64,000 nucleotides of DNA, taken from assembly GCA_964406575.1 (NCBI GenBank), contig CAYOSH010000005.1:62001-126000 (forward strand). The letters are read 5' to 3'. Made by a program: the position numbers and the translations under genes. Origin of the DNA: WTAW01 sp964406575. GTDB taxonomy: Bacteria > Acidobacteriota > Aminicenantia > Aminicenantales > Aminicenantaceae. The notes beneath the pieces were generated by a model. The model worked only from the letters and a program-made list of their open reading frames with translations, made no database searches and had not been told where the DNA came from. Below are positions 41,697 to 51,726 of this stretch, piece by piece (the stretch's first letter is position 1; the number at the start of each line of letters is the position of its first letter).

Positions 41697-43382
41697 ATGC
41701 CGCTTCTTCAGATGACATTCCGAGATGGAAAGAACGTGGATTTTTCCCTTAATAAGGACGAGGTCAGCATCGGGCGTAACGAGGACAATGATATCGTTCT
41801 TCCTGACCCGATCGCTTCACGCTATCATGCCAAGATCACGAAGAAAAAAAAGGGCTATGTACTCACTGACCTGGGGAGTCACAATGGCACAAAGGTGAAC
41901 GGAAAACTGATCCAAGAAGTACGGCTCGAGGAGAACGACACGATCCAGATCGGCCAATCAAAACTCGTCTTTCTAATCAAAGAAGGCACCGTTATTTCCA
42001 AGAGCGATACTTTTGTCCTGGCAAAGGAGGATGATCACAAAGACTGGCAACAGCAGACCATACAGATAAACCCCCAGAAGAGCTGTCTCCAGGATTCTGG
42101 AGAGTTGTTAGCGACGATTGTGCCCGGGAAAAAACATAAAATTATGGGCCGCCCCATCCCTTTATTCAAGGAAAAGGAAACCGTTGAAGCCAGTGCGGGT
42201 GTCTCGGCTATCGAAAGAATGAACAAGGTGCTTTTTGTGCTTTATGAAGTGAGCCGGCAGTTGAACTCCAGCCTGGATTTTAATGAGCTCCTGAATAAGA
42301 TCATGGATCTTCTGTTTATGGTCATCGATGCCGATTATGGGTCATTGATCCTGTTGGGAGAAGGAAAAGATGATGACCTTGTGCCTGTCGTTATGAAGTC
42401 CAGGGGCGAAAGTAAAAAGGCCAAAGGCGAATTGAAAATAAGCCGGACAATTATCGAACACGTTGTTAAGGACAAGGTGGCCCTGCTCACTTCCGATGCC
42501 ATGTCGGATTCACGGTTGGCAGATGCAGCGAGCATCATGACCAAAGGGATACGGTCCGCCCTGTGTGTGCCTCTCTGGGATAAGGATAAGGTCATCGGGG
42601 CTATTCAGTTGAACAGCACGCGGTTGGACAACTTGTTTACCATGGACGACCTCGAATTGTTGAAGACGATCGGGTGTCAGATGGCCATGATCATCGGGCA
42701 GGCGAGGCTCAATCAGCAGATCCAGGAAGAGGAGGAGATGAGACGCCGGCTGGAGAGGTTCCATTCGCCTCAGGTCATCGACATGATCATCAAAGGGAGT
42801 CAAGGGGAAAAAGATGACCTGATGGAAGCAAAGGAGTTAACGACGACAATTTTGTTCACGGATATGGTGGAGTTCACCAGCCTGTCGGAGACGATGCATC
42901 CTCGAGAGATCAATCAGCTCTTGAATCAGCATTTTTCGCGGATGACGGATATTGTGTTCGCGCATAATGGAACGCTGGATAAGTATTTGGGGGATGGAAT
43001 TATGGCGGTTTTTGGGGCCCCCATGGAAAAGAAGGATGATGCAAAAAGAGCGGTGCAGGCGGCACTGGAAATCAGAAGAGATTTCTTGGATATGATAGAG
43101 TCGTCGGCTTCCAAGACCAAATTTAGCATCCGGATGGGGATAAACACGGGTCGTGTGGTCGCCGGGAATGTAGGGTCTCCGAGGAGGCTGGATTATACGG
43201 TGATCGGAGACCCGGTGAATACGGCCTCCCGGTTAGAATCGTTCGCCAAGCCCAATCAGATCCTGATAGGGGAGGAGACCTACAAACAGATCATGGGCAA
43301 AAAGTTCAAGATCAATAAGATCGGTCCGACAAAGCTCAAGGGGAAAAAAGAAGCAATTATGGTGTACGAGGTGTTGGATTAG
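41697..43382 (+). CDS. FHA-GAF-class III adenylate cyclase
   Basis: The 561-residue protein has an FHA domain at about residues 20-95 (VSIGRNEDNDIVLPDPIASRYHAKI, LGSHNGTKVNG) with the conserved Gly-Arg, Ser-Arg-x-His and N-G residues for phosphothreonine binding. A GAF domain follows (about 185-340), then a helix. The class III catalytic domain covers about 385-560: metal Asp in ILFTDMVEFT, Lys/Asp in LDKYLGDGIMAVFG, and DYTVIGDPVNTASRLE with the Asn and Arg of the transition state. The Lys and Asp choices favour ATP over GTP. It should make cAMP under dual control by a phosphoprotein (FHA) and a small ligand (GAF). The cNMP-binding protein is encoded 124 nt upstream. Confidence 0.95.
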   Translation: MPLLQMTFRDGKNVDFSLNKDEVSIGRNEDNDIVLPDPIASRYHAKITKKKKGYVLTDLGSHNGTKVNGKLIQEVRLEENDTIQIGQSKLVFLIKEGTVISKSDTFVLAKEDDHKDWQQQTIQINPQKSCLQDSGELLATIVPGKKHKIMGRPIPLFKEKETVEASAGVSAIERMNKVLFVLYEVSRQLNSSLDFNELLNKIMDLLFMVIDADYGSLILLGEGKDDDLVPVVMKSRGESKKAKGELKISRTIIEHVVKDKVALLTSDAMSDSRLADAASIMTKGIRSALCVPLWDKDKVIGAIQLNSTRLDNLFTMDDLELLKTIGCQMAMIIGQARLNQQIQEEEEMRRRLERFHSPQVIDMIIKGSQGEKDDLMEAKELTTTILFTDMVEFTSLSETMHPREINQLLNQHFSRMTDIVFAHNGTLDKYLGDGIMAVFGAPMEKKDDAKRAVQAALEIRRDFLDMIESSASKTKFSIRMGINTGRVVAGNVGSPRRLDYTVIGDPVNTASRLESFAKPNQILIGEETYKQIMGKKFKINKIGPTKLKGKKEAIMVYEVLD

Positions 43383-43441
43383 CCCACATTATCCCCTCCC
43401 ATAGAACCAATTCTTAATGAAGTATTTAAATCATTTTTCGC

Positions 43442-43470
43442 TTGACTTGGGGTATCGCTTTTAGTATCTT
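43442..43470 (+). promoter_or_regulatory. Probable promoter of the large surface protein gene
   Basis: TTGACT (43442-43447) and TATCTT (43465-43470), spacer 17 bp, lie 60 bp after the cyclase stop. The leader to ATG 43689 would be about 210 nt. Nothing else was recognised in 43383-43688. Confidence 0.45.
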
Positions 43471-43688
43471 TTATACACCTTGGTTGCCAGGAGGATTAAC
43501 TGAAGCGAGAGTCGATTTCCCACATCTGAATACTATCCTCCTATATGAGTATCAGTGCAGCTCTTTTTGGCTCAAAGAAGGAGGGCTTTTAAAAATTATC
43601 CAATCTTGCCATAAAACTTTGATCTTTCCCAGTAAATTTATAATATATACCTGTAAAATATGAAATATTAAAAGACGGAGAATTCACT

Positions 43689-46600
43689 ATGTCAGGAAGA
43701 CGCGCTTTATTTTTGCTTCTTATAGTGATGGGCTTTATGACTATGGCTGCTATCCCATTCAAATCTCAATATTGGGGTCGTGTTACCCAGAACGGGAACT
43801 CTTTAATTGCAGGACAAAATATAAATATGGTCCATGGCACAAGTTTACCGGGAGGAGATCCCTTTCTTCAGCGTCAAAATGAACCCTCGATTGCAGTTTC
43901 CACACGCAACACTATGCATCTTTTAGCGGGTGCTAACGACTACCGCACAGTGGATTTTCCTGGATCAGAAGGTGCCCTGCCTGGAGAGGTGCTGAGTACC
44001 GCTGAAGGAGAGGGGGATGCTTGGTTGGGCGTCTTTAAGTCCTTTGATGGAGGTCAGACCTGGTCGAGTAGCCTGCTTCCAGGATATCACTATTATGATA
44101 CGACTCCTTCGTATCTTAAACCAAATCCGCTATACGGGTTTACGGCCGCCGCCGATCCAACCGTCCGTGCGGGAACAAACGGGCTTTTTTACTACAGCGG
44201 TATCGCTTTTGATAGGGAAGAAAACGGGGATAGCGTCCTTTTTGTATCGAGATTCCAGGATGATAACAATAAAGAGCTCGGCGATACGATTCGGTATCTT
44301 GGGACTTCCATTATCGATGCAGGGACGAGCGGGCAGTTCACGGATAAACCGTGGATCGCTGTTGACCAGCCCCAAAGCAGTTATGCCATGGGAATCTTTA
44401 ACAACCAATCTGTGTCTTGTGGAAATGTTTATATTGTATACAGCATGTTCGTCGGAAATGATGTTAACAATGTTCATAATAAAATCCTATTTTCCAGATC
44501 CTTAGATTGTGGAGTTACCTGGAGTAATCCCATCAAACTGAGTGAGAGCCAGCATGTGAATCAGGGAACTACGATTGCTATCGATCCGGCTAACGGGCAT
44601 GTGTATGTCGCTTGGAGACGATTTGCAGCGGGCCAGGACGCTGATGCCATTATTATTTCAAAGTCAGAAGACTTTGGTCAGACATTTTCCAAAGCCACAG
44701 AAGTAGCTCATATCAATCCCTTCGATCAAGGGACAACAGAATTTTCATTCAGGACGAGCACTTTGCCTGCTTTGGCTGCTTATAACGGGACTGTCTATGT
44801 GGCCTGGTCAGAGCGTGGATTAGGACAGCAAGGAACCGCTCGCGTTCTCGTTACTTCCTCGACTAATGGAGGAGGTTGGACCGCTCCTTCTGCTATAGAC
44901 GCATACGAGGGGAGCGGTCATCAATTCATGCCCTCCTTAACCTTTGCAGCCGGAAAGCTGATGGCAGCATGGTTTGATCAGCGCGACGACATTTCGAACG
45001 ATTTTGACTATCATATTGAAGATTCACAGATACGTCATACCATCGATGTTCGGACTGCCATAGGTGAGCCGGGTCAACCTCCGAGTTTCGAGCCTTCCAT
45101 CCGTGTCTCGCGATACCTGTACACGCTGAACGGAATGGTCCTTGTTCAGAGCCAGTGGAATTTTCCAAACCTGCCTTTATTCAAGGGAGGAACAGTCCCA
45201 TTCATCGGTGATTATATCGATCTTGCTCCGTCTCCTAGGTTTGTCTTTGAAAATGGAGCCTGGCGATTTAATGGCGCGGCGCTTCAGATTGGCGCAGTGA
45301 TGGATCAAGCTCAATATCGAACACCTTTATATCATGTTGCCTGGACAGATAATCGCGATGTCTATCCGCCTGGTGGAGATTGGTGGGGAGATTGGACCCA
45401 GTACACACCTATTAATGTTCAAAATAATCCGTGCAATCCTGCTTGCACAGGTATGAGGAACCAGGACGTCTACACATCACGCATTTCTCAGGGTCTCGTC
45501 GTGGAATCCCCGGGAAACACAAAACCCTTGAACATCCCAAGAACATTTGTTGTCATAGTGAAAAACACGACTCCTACAGATAAATATTTCAAATTGACGA
45601 TCGATTCCCCTTATGTCAATGCCTCATTTTTCCCTCTTACAGAGCCGGCTGAAGATGTTCTGGATGTTCCAATAGCTGCATTCTCTTCTGCGTCCCTGCC
45701 GGTTTTTGTCGTTTCCTTGAGTTCGGGCACCTATGCGTCTTTATGGATCTATGTTGAGGAAACAAATTCGGGAGGCACTGTTCTTCCAAATGGTCTTAAA
45801 AGCTTTGTGGTGTTGAATCCAGACCACACAAATCCCTTGATTGAAAATCCTGATGTTCAAGTTCCTCCTCCTAATATTTCGGAGTTTGAGTTTCACACTC
45901 CCAATATCAGAAACCTGAGCATAGTGAATTGGGGGGATGTGAACGTCAGCAATCCCAATATCCCGGATGAGCAAGTGTATTCTGACGAGTATATGAATTC
46001 TCTCATTAATCCTGATATCGTCAATCCCAACTCCCCGGACATTTCAGAGAATGAAGCGGCCAATCCCAATATCCGCAATCCCAACATCCGTAATTCTAGC
46101 CTTGAGGGTTTGACAGACATCGAATGGACTGTTAAAAACAAAGGGAACACCACCTCTTCCTACACATTTAACCTTGTTTCCACCGCAGTTGCGGGAGAGG
46201 AACCCCAGCCTTTGCCCGATCCGCAAGAAGAAGATCAACCCTTCTATGCCCAGCTTCTGGTTTACAGAGTCTATGAAACCCCTGTGGATAATAACTGTAA
46301 CCTCGAAACGGAAGAGCATCATGAATTGATTTTGAACATTGTAAATCCTAACTTCGTCAATCCTTTTCCTGATCCGAACAACCCGAATTACGAAAATCCC
46401 AACATCCGCAATCCCAACATCCGCAATCCCAACATCCGTAACGCCACTTTTTTCCTTCCGCCAGAGGAAGAGGGCCGAGTCATTTTACGGGTCTTCGATA
46501 AACGTTTGATTCAGGGCTCCAGCACTCTATCGGTGGCGGATACCGGTGAGCCTTTCGATCCGAACACAGTGGGTGCAGCATTCGTGGCCCATGCCCCTGA

Positions 46601-48749
46601 TCCGAATGACGTCTATTATGACTTTCCGCCCCAGATCATTACCACCGCCCTCCCTGATGGTGCTGTTGACATTCCTTATAGCGCAACGCTTACGGCCTTT
46701 GGCGATAAAGGGAACTTGACTTGGTCGCTTGACGATCCGATGAATGAGCCCCTTCCCGATGGCTTAAACTTGATTTCAAACAATGGAACGGCAGAATTGA
46801 AGGGAACTCCGAGCGTCTCTGGTCTCTTTGTGTTTAAGGTAAAAGTGACTGATGAGGTGAGTGGAAAATTCGATATCCAGATGTTGAGTATCACGATTCA
46901 AAACACTTATACACTTTCTGTTGATGCATACCCGGGTGGAGCTGGCACTGTAACTATGCTTCCGGACAAAGAATTATACATGGAGGGCGAGGAGGTGGTA
47001 TTGACGGCCGAAGCCAACGCAAATTTTTCCTTTGCCCAGTGGAGCGGGGATGCTTCAGGAACGGAAAATCCTCTGATAGTCCACATGACGGGAGATAAAA
47101 CGATCACTGCAAATTTTGTCGGCAATGCGGTTACAATTTCTGGAAAAGTAAAACTTGCCGAAGGCTTAACACCTCTTGAAGGAGTAATCATGGAAGGTTT
47201 CGCCGACACAATAACAACCGACGCTGATGGCGATTATACTGCGGTTGTGCCATACGGTTGGAGTGGGACAGTGACTCCGAAAAAGCCTGGATACGTGTTC
47301 TCTCCGCCGAGTCGAACTTATGAATATTCTGTCAGTTCGATACCAAATGAGGACTATATGGCATCGCTTCGGGAAGAATGGGTCAGAAGATATAATAACG
47401 ACTCTTTAAGCGGAGATGAGGAAGCCACTGCCATCGCGGTTGATAGTGCAGGAAACATTTATATCACCGGGTACAGCACAGGCAGAACCACTGGACCTGA
47501 TATCTACACGATCAAGTACAATAGTGCCGGCGATTTTCAATGGGGACACAGGTATGATGGGCCTTCACACCTGGGTGATTATGGGACAGCCATTGCCGTT
47601 TGGGAAAATTCACCTGGAGATCCCTTCATTTTTGTGGCGGGCTATGTCCATCGTGGAAATAAAGTGGCACATGCTGACTATTGCCTCCTGAAATACGACA
47701 ATTCTGGAAATCTATTGTGGGACGAGACTTATGACGCTCGAAGGAATGGGAATGATGTTCCTTTATCCCTTGCTTTGGATAATTCAGGCAATGTTTACAT
47801 GACAGGAATGAGCGAGGAAAGTCTGGAGGACGATCCAGAAAAAACCCACGATTACTTGACAGCCAAATACAGCAGTTCAGGCAAATTGCTTTGGGAGAAG
47901 AGATATGAGGGGAAGGGAATAGGCCAGGATGATGTGGCTACCGCAATTGCGGTGTATGGTTCTGGAGTTTATGTAACGGGCTATAGTTCGAACGGATTGA
48001 ATAACGACTATGTGACTATTAAGTATGATTTGGACGGCAATGAGGCCTGGACGGATTTTCCTGAAAATGTTGCGCGTTATGATGGAAGCGGCGACGATAA
48101 AGCATTTGCCATTGCAGTCAATGGTTCTGGAGTTTATGTAACGGGCTACAGTTCGAACGGATTGAATAACGACTATGTGACCGTTAAGTATGATTTGAAT
48201 GGCCATGAGGCCTGGACGAATTTATCAGGAAATGTTGCGCGTTATGATGGAAGCGGCGATGATAAGGCATTTGCCATTGCCGCCAATAGTTCTGCCGTCA
48301 TTGTCACGGGCTCCAGCTTTATAGGTGCCGATAACGATTTCGTGACAATAAAATATGATCTCGATGGGAATGAAGTCTGGGAAGATCCCGTCCTTAATCC
48401 TAAGGGGATAGCAAGATATGATAATGGAAACGATGATATCGCTACAGCAGTCATTCTGTATGATTCAGGAAACATCTGCGTAACCGGGAAAAGTGAAGGA
48501 AACGGAACGCACTATGACTTCTTCACGATTAAATATGACAGCTCAGGAGTCGAGGTTTGGAGTGAGAGATATAATGGTCCTGCAAGCGGGATCGATTATC
48601 CCGCAGAGTTTCTCTTTAATGGCGGAGGGAATATTTTCTCAAGGGGAAAGGCCATTGCCATTGATCATTTTGGAAATGTTATTGTGACGGGAAGCAGCCA
48701 AGGAGTGGGAACCTCCAAAGATTACGCCACAGTGAAATATATTCACTGA
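43689..48749 (+). CDS. Large secreted protein: sialidase-like propeller, NPNIR repeats, InlB-type and SBBP repeats
   Basis: 1686 residues with a signal peptide at about 1-24. Residues about 40-600 look like a BNR/sialidase-type propeller (VFKSFDGGQTWSSS, FSRSLDCGVTWSNP, SKSEDFGQTFSKA). Residues about 720-815 and 885-920 hold Asn-Pro-Asn-Ile-Arg five-residue repeats, three in direct tandem near 905. Residues about 980-1070 are an Ig-like putative-Ig segment (PDGAVDIPYSATLTAFG). Residues 1073-1145 are a divergent InlB B-repeat (MTGDKTITANF). Residues about 1145-1225 are a CarboxypepD_reg-like fold. Residues 1227-1686 are SBBP beta-propeller repeats (YNSAGDFQWGHRYDG, YVTGYSSNGLNNDYVTIKYD). No anchor or sorting signal was found at the C-terminus. 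Probable role: adhesion or binding at the cell surface. Confidence 0.85.
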   Translation: MSGRRALFLLLIVMGFMTMAAIPFKSQYWGRVTQNGNSLIAGQNINMVHGTSLPGGDPFLQRQNEPSIAVSTRNTMHLLAGANDYRTVDFPGSEGALPGEVLSTAEGEGDAWLGVFKSFDGGQTWSSSLLPGYHYYDTTPSYLKPNPLYGFTAAADPTVRAGTNGLFYYSGIAFDREENGDSVLFVSRFQDDNNKELGDTIRYLGTSIIDAGTSGQFTDKPWIAVDQPQSSYAMGIFNNQSVSCGNVYIVYSMFVGNDVNNVHNKILFSRSLDCGVTWSNPIKLSESQHVNQGTTIAIDPANGHVYVAWRRFAAGQDADAIIISKSEDFGQTFSKATEVAHINPFDQGTTEFSFRTSTLPALAAYNGTVYVAWSERGLGQQGTARVLVTSSTNGGGWTAPSAIDAYEGSGHQFMPSLTFAAGKLMAAWFDQRDDISNDFDYHIEDSQIRHTIDVRTAIGEPGQPPSFEPSIRVSRYLYTLNGMVLVQSQWNFPNLPLFKGGTVPFIGDYIDLAPSPRFVFENGAWRFNGAALQIGAVMDQAQYRTPLYHVAWTDNRDVYPPGGDWWGDWTQYTPINVQNNPCNPACTGMRNQDVYTSRISQGLVVESPGNTKPLNIPRTFVVIVKNTTPTDKYFKLTIDSPYVNASFFPLTEPAEDVLDVPIAAFSSASLPVFVVSLSSGTYASLWIYVEETNSGGTVLPNGLKSFVVLNPDHTNPLIENPDVQVPPPNISEFEFHTPNIRNLSIVNWGDVNVSNPNIPDEQVYSDEYMNSLINPDIVNPNSPDISENEAANPNIRNPNIRNSSLEGLTDIEWTVKNKGNTTSSYTFNLVSTAVAGEEPQPLPDPQEEDQPFYAQLLVYRVYETPVDNNCNLETEEHHELILNIVNPNFVNPFPDPNNPNYENPNIRNPNIRNPNIRNATFFLPPEEEGRVILRVFDKRLIQGSSTLSVADTGEPFDPNTVGAAFVAHAPDPNDVYYDFPPQIITTALPDGAVDIPYSATLTAFGDKGNLTWSLDDPMNEPLPDGLNLISNNGTAELKGTPSVSGLFVFKVKVTDEVSGKFDIQMLSITIQNTYTLSVDAYPGGAGTVTMLPDKELYMEGEEVVLTAEANANFSFAQWSGDASGTENPLIVHMTGDKTITANFVGNAVTISGKVKLAEGLTPLEGVIMEGFADTITTDADGDYTAVVPYGWSGTVTPKKPGYVFSPPSRTYEYSVSSIPNEDYMASLREEWVRRYNNDSLSGDEEATAIAVDSAGNIYITGYSTGRTTGPDIYTIKYNSAGDFQWGHRYDGPSHLGDYGTAIAVWENSPGDPFIFVAGYVHRGNKVAHADYCLLKYDNSGNLLWDETYDARRNGNDVPLSLALDNSGNVYMTGMSEESLEDDPEKTHDYLTAKYSSSGKLLWEKRYEGKGIGQDDVATAIAVYGSGVYVTGYSSNGLNNDYVTIKYDLDGNEAWTDFPENVARYDGSGDDKAFAIAVNGSGVYVTGYSSNGLNNDYVTVKYDLNGHEAWTNLSGNVARYDGSGDDKAFAIAANSSAVIVTGSSFIGADNDFVTIKYDLDGNEVWEDPVLNPKGIARYDNGNDDIATAVILYDSGNICVTGKSEGNGTHYDFFTIKYDSSGVEVWSERYNGPASGIDYPAEFLFNGGGNIFSRGKAIAIDHFGNVIVTGSSQGVGTSKDYATVKYIH
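47960..48289 (+). repeat. Two near-identical 165-bp tandem units inside the SBBP region
   Basis: Unit 1 starts at 47960 and unit 2 at 48125, each beginning TTCTGGAGTTTATGTAACGG and differing by few bases. A third, diverged unit starts exactly one period later at 48290. The period is 55 codons, one SBBP blade. This is a recent in-frame duplication and a likely site of length variation between strains or of misassembly. Confidence 0.85.
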
Positions 48750-48869
48750 TTTATCTTAAAGATTGAAAGTGTTCCATTCTGATAGGTTTCCTTTCTGATC
48801 CTTCTCACTATGACATTGAAATCCATCCCATTGGGACAACCTATAAAGAGGCATATTAAAGGATAAAAA

Positions 48870-51659
48870 TCACCGGATAGAAAAGCGGCGGCGGGCATCC
48901 TTGACCATCCAATCGCCTTCGTTTTTTTCTTTGATCTGAAGAAATTTTTGATAAGAAGCCGTGGCCGCATCGCTTCCAAGACCTTCCTGGGCGCGTCCGA
49001 GATAATAATAAACTGGCGGTAGATAGCGGAATGAAGGGAGGTCGTTCAGGAACACGGAGGCGGCTTCCCCCTGACGTTTTATACAAGTTTCGAATTCTGA
49101 ATATGCCTCTGTGAATGCTTTTCCATCTAGATAGGCACACCCCAGAAGAAAATGGCCAAGCCAGGTATCAACCAGAGATTGAGCTTCCTGAAAGAGACGG
49201 ATGGCACTGGAAATATCCCCTCTCCCCATACTCAGCTCTCCTCCAACCAGTTTTGCATAAGCAAGAGGCTCAGAGTAAAGTTGTTTACTCAGCTTTCCCG
49301 CGATTTCTCGCGCTTCACTTACTTTGTCAGCTTTGAGATAGATTAAGGCTGCAGATAATAATATTTCCTCTCTTGTGCTGGCAGAAATGGCTTGGTCTGT
49401 TGCTTGAGCAGCGAGGGATTTATTATCCTGTAGCAGGTACACATTAGCAAGGATAATCGATTTGTCAGCGGCATTGTATGGTCTTTTGTTTTCAAGATCA
49501 AACGTTATCTCTTTAACAAGAATATTGATTGCATCTGTAAGTCGTCCCTCATAGACTGCAAGGTCAGCCAATCCAGTCGTTGCGAGTGTGTGTCCGAATG
49601 AATTTATAGTCTCGAGCTTGCGATATGTCTCTGTCGCTTGCACTATTTGATTCTGTGCGATTTGCGCCAATCCAAGACATACATACACTTCTACAAAATC
49701 AGGATTACTTGCCACAATTGAGCGCATTTCTTTCTCTGCCATTTGGAAGTTTCCCGCTCCTAGAGCATACCAGGCCAGGTTATAGTGACCATTAATGCTT
49801 TGGGGATTGAGTTGAACATCGATCCGTCCTTCTTCGACCGATCGTTGCATGTTTCGAGCAAAGAAATAAGCTAGGGCGAGGTTTGCATGTCCTGAATAAT
49901 CCTTCGGATGTTGTTCCACTAATGCACTGTACTCTTCGATGGCCTTATTAAAATCTCTTATCATCAAGTAGTATCCGCCTCTGGTCCTGTATTTTTCCCG
50001 ATCGGTCATCTGATCTATCCGTTTCATTGCTTCTTGATAGTAATTTTTAGCGTTTTGATATTGTCCCTGGTTATAGTAAATGACTGCCAGGCCTGCATAT
50101 GCACGTCCAAAATTTGGATCATTGTCGATTGCTCTTAAATATTCTTTAAGAGCTTCATCCGGCTTACCGTAGTCGTCAAGCTCTTGGGCGCGTGCATATG
50201 CATTCATCGCTTCTAAAGATGTAGTCGTAAAGGTCTCTTTGATGAGTGCTTCTGTTGAGTCGGGAGAAATGAGGCCGAGTTCTACTCTTAATTTTGCTGA
50301 GAGAAGATCTGCCACTTTTAGTATATCGGTTTTAGATCCAATATGTTGGCTGACTTCAGCGATCTTATTCGAGCTAGTGGCATCCAAGGCCCACGATTTG
50401 AGAAGATAGCCGTTGCTGTTTTGTTTGATCGAGGCACTAATGACAGCGTTGATTCCTTCTCGGCGGCTAAGGAGTTGAGCCGTTTCTATGTCCAGTTTTC
50501 CTTCAGAACCTGGCTTCAATTGCATTGTTTTTTCTATGGCCTGCTTTCTATCGTAGACTGATATGTAGGATGCACCATCCAAGCTGATACTCAACAATTT
50601 CTCCAAGACTCCATCGAATACAGCGTCTCCTGTTTGATTTTGAACATCGGCAATAATGACAGATATTGGCTCAGGGGTGGATTCTGTGGGAGGCACTTTT
50701 ACTTGGCGTGTGAATTTTAGGAGAGTGAAAATAAGCAGGGCGATAACGACGATACTCGCAGCGGTTATGGGCAACACACGGTGTGAAAACGAAACTCCTC
50801 CAATGATCTCTCTCTGCGCTTTCCGGATATCTTGCGCAATATCTGAAATATTCTGGTAACGATCGTTCGGATTCTTAGCAAGGGCACGTTTCAAAATAGG
50901 AGAGAGGATTGGATTCATCATTTTTGGCTTGATGTTGGGATACGGAGCAGGATCTCTAAGGATTGCGCTGAGAGTTTCTATGGCGCTGGTTTTTGTAAAG
51001 GGATGCATTCCCGATAACATTTCCTGGAGAATTATTCCCAGTGAAAAAATGTCGCTCCTTGGGTCAACATCCTCTCCCCGCGCTTGTTCTGGTGACATAT
51101 AGGCTAATGTTCCTGCTATCATTCCTTGCTCTGTGAGAGGGGCCTGGCTAATGGTTTTAGCTATTCCGTCCACTCCACCAGGGATGACTTTTTTTGCCAG
51201 GCCAAAGTCCATAACTTTAACATGACCTTGAGGCGTAATCATGATATTGCCAGGTTTCAGGTCGCGATGAACGATGTTGTTTTTATGCGCTTTTTCCAGA
51301 GCTTCAGCGATTTCAAGCGCCACATTGAGAGAATCTCTTAAGGGGAGGGGATTTTTTTTCAACCTCTGCCCAAGATCCTCTCCCTCAAGGTACTCCATAA
51401 CAATATAGGCTTTCCCGTCAATCTCTCCAGCTTCGTAGATCTTACAGATGAAAGGGTGGTCAAGCGCGGCAGCAGATTTGGCTTCGCGGATAAACCTCTC
51501 CCGGGAGGTGTGGTCTTGCTGTGTTTCTTCCGGTAAAAACTTGATGGCGACTTTTCGGTCTAGGATCGTGTCCAGGGCCAAGTATACTTCGCCCATACCG
51601 CCTTTTCCTATAGGCTCGATAATTTCGTAGTGTTTGATCTTCTTGATAGAGATCGTCAT
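48870..51659 (-). CDS. Membrane Ser/Thr protein kinase with long TPR domain
   Basis: The 929-residue protein has a complete kinase domain at about residues 10-275 (PIGKGGMGEVYLA, VAIKFL, IVHRDLKPGNIM, MDFGLAKK, AGTLAYMSPEQARGEDVDPRSD), one membrane span near 296-315 (ITAASIVVIALLIFTLL), a region about 330-450 resembling the TolB-N-like fold (ISVIIADVQNQTGDAVFDGVL), and at least ten TPR motifs to the C-terminus (such as DNDPNFGRAYAGLAVIYYNQ and YSGHANLALAYFFARN). The kinase-TM-TPR layout is very common in Acidobacteriota/Aminicenantes. It is transcribed alone, towards the surface-protein gene. No target can be named. Confidence 0.92.
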   Translation of the reverse strand: MTISIKKIKHYEIIEPIGKGGMGEVYLALDTILDRKVAIKFLPEETQQDHTSRERFIREAKSAAALDHPFICKIYEAGEIDGKAYIVMEYLEGEDLGQRLKKNPLPLRDSLNVALEIAEALEKAHKNNIVHRDLKPGNIMITPQGHVKVMDFGLAKKVIPGGVDGIAKTISQAPLTEQGMIAGTLAYMSPEQARGEDVDPRSDIFSLGIILQEMLSGMHPFTKTSAIETLSAILRDPAPYPNIKPKMMNPILSPILKRALAKNPNDRYQNISDIAQDIRKAQREIIGGVSFSHRVLPITAASIVVIALLIFTLLKFTRQVKVPPTESTPEPISVIIADVQNQTGDAVFDGVLEKLLSISLDGASYISVYDRKQAIEKTMQLKPGSEGKLDIETAQLLSRREGINAVISASIKQNSNGYLLKSWALDATSSNKIAEVSQHIGSKTDILKVADLLSAKLRVELGLISPDSTEALIKETFTTTSLEAMNAYARAQELDDYGKPDEALKEYLRAIDNDPNFGRAYAGLAVIYYNQGQYQNAKNYYQEAMKRIDQMTDREKYRTRGGYYLMIRDFNKAIEEYSALVEQHPKDYSGHANLALAYFFARNMQRSVEEGRIDVQLNPQSINGHYNLAWYALGAGNFQMAEKEMRSIVASNPDFVEVYVCLGLAQIAQNQIVQATETYRKLETINSFGHTLATTGLADLAVYEGRLTDAINILVKEITFDLENKRPYNAADKSIILANVYLLQDNKSLAAQATDQAISASTREEILLSAALIYLKADKVSEAREIAGKLSKQLYSEPLAYAKLVGGELSMGRGDISSAIRLFQEAQSLVDTWLGHFLLGCAYLDGKAFTEAYSEFETCIKRQGEAASVFLNDLPSFRYLPPVYYYLGRAQEGLGSDAATASYQKFLQIKEKNEGDWMVKDARRRFSIR

Positions 51660-51726
51660 GAGATAGTTTTCCCCATTTATCTAAAAAGCGCTGGCTTACC
51701 TCATGAGTTTTATAGCATAGGGGATA

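Noticed and set aside
45840..46445. NPNIR DNA repeats considered as a CRISPR-like array
   Set aside because: Repeats are 15 bp, contiguous without spacers and in frame within a protein; no cas genes in the window.
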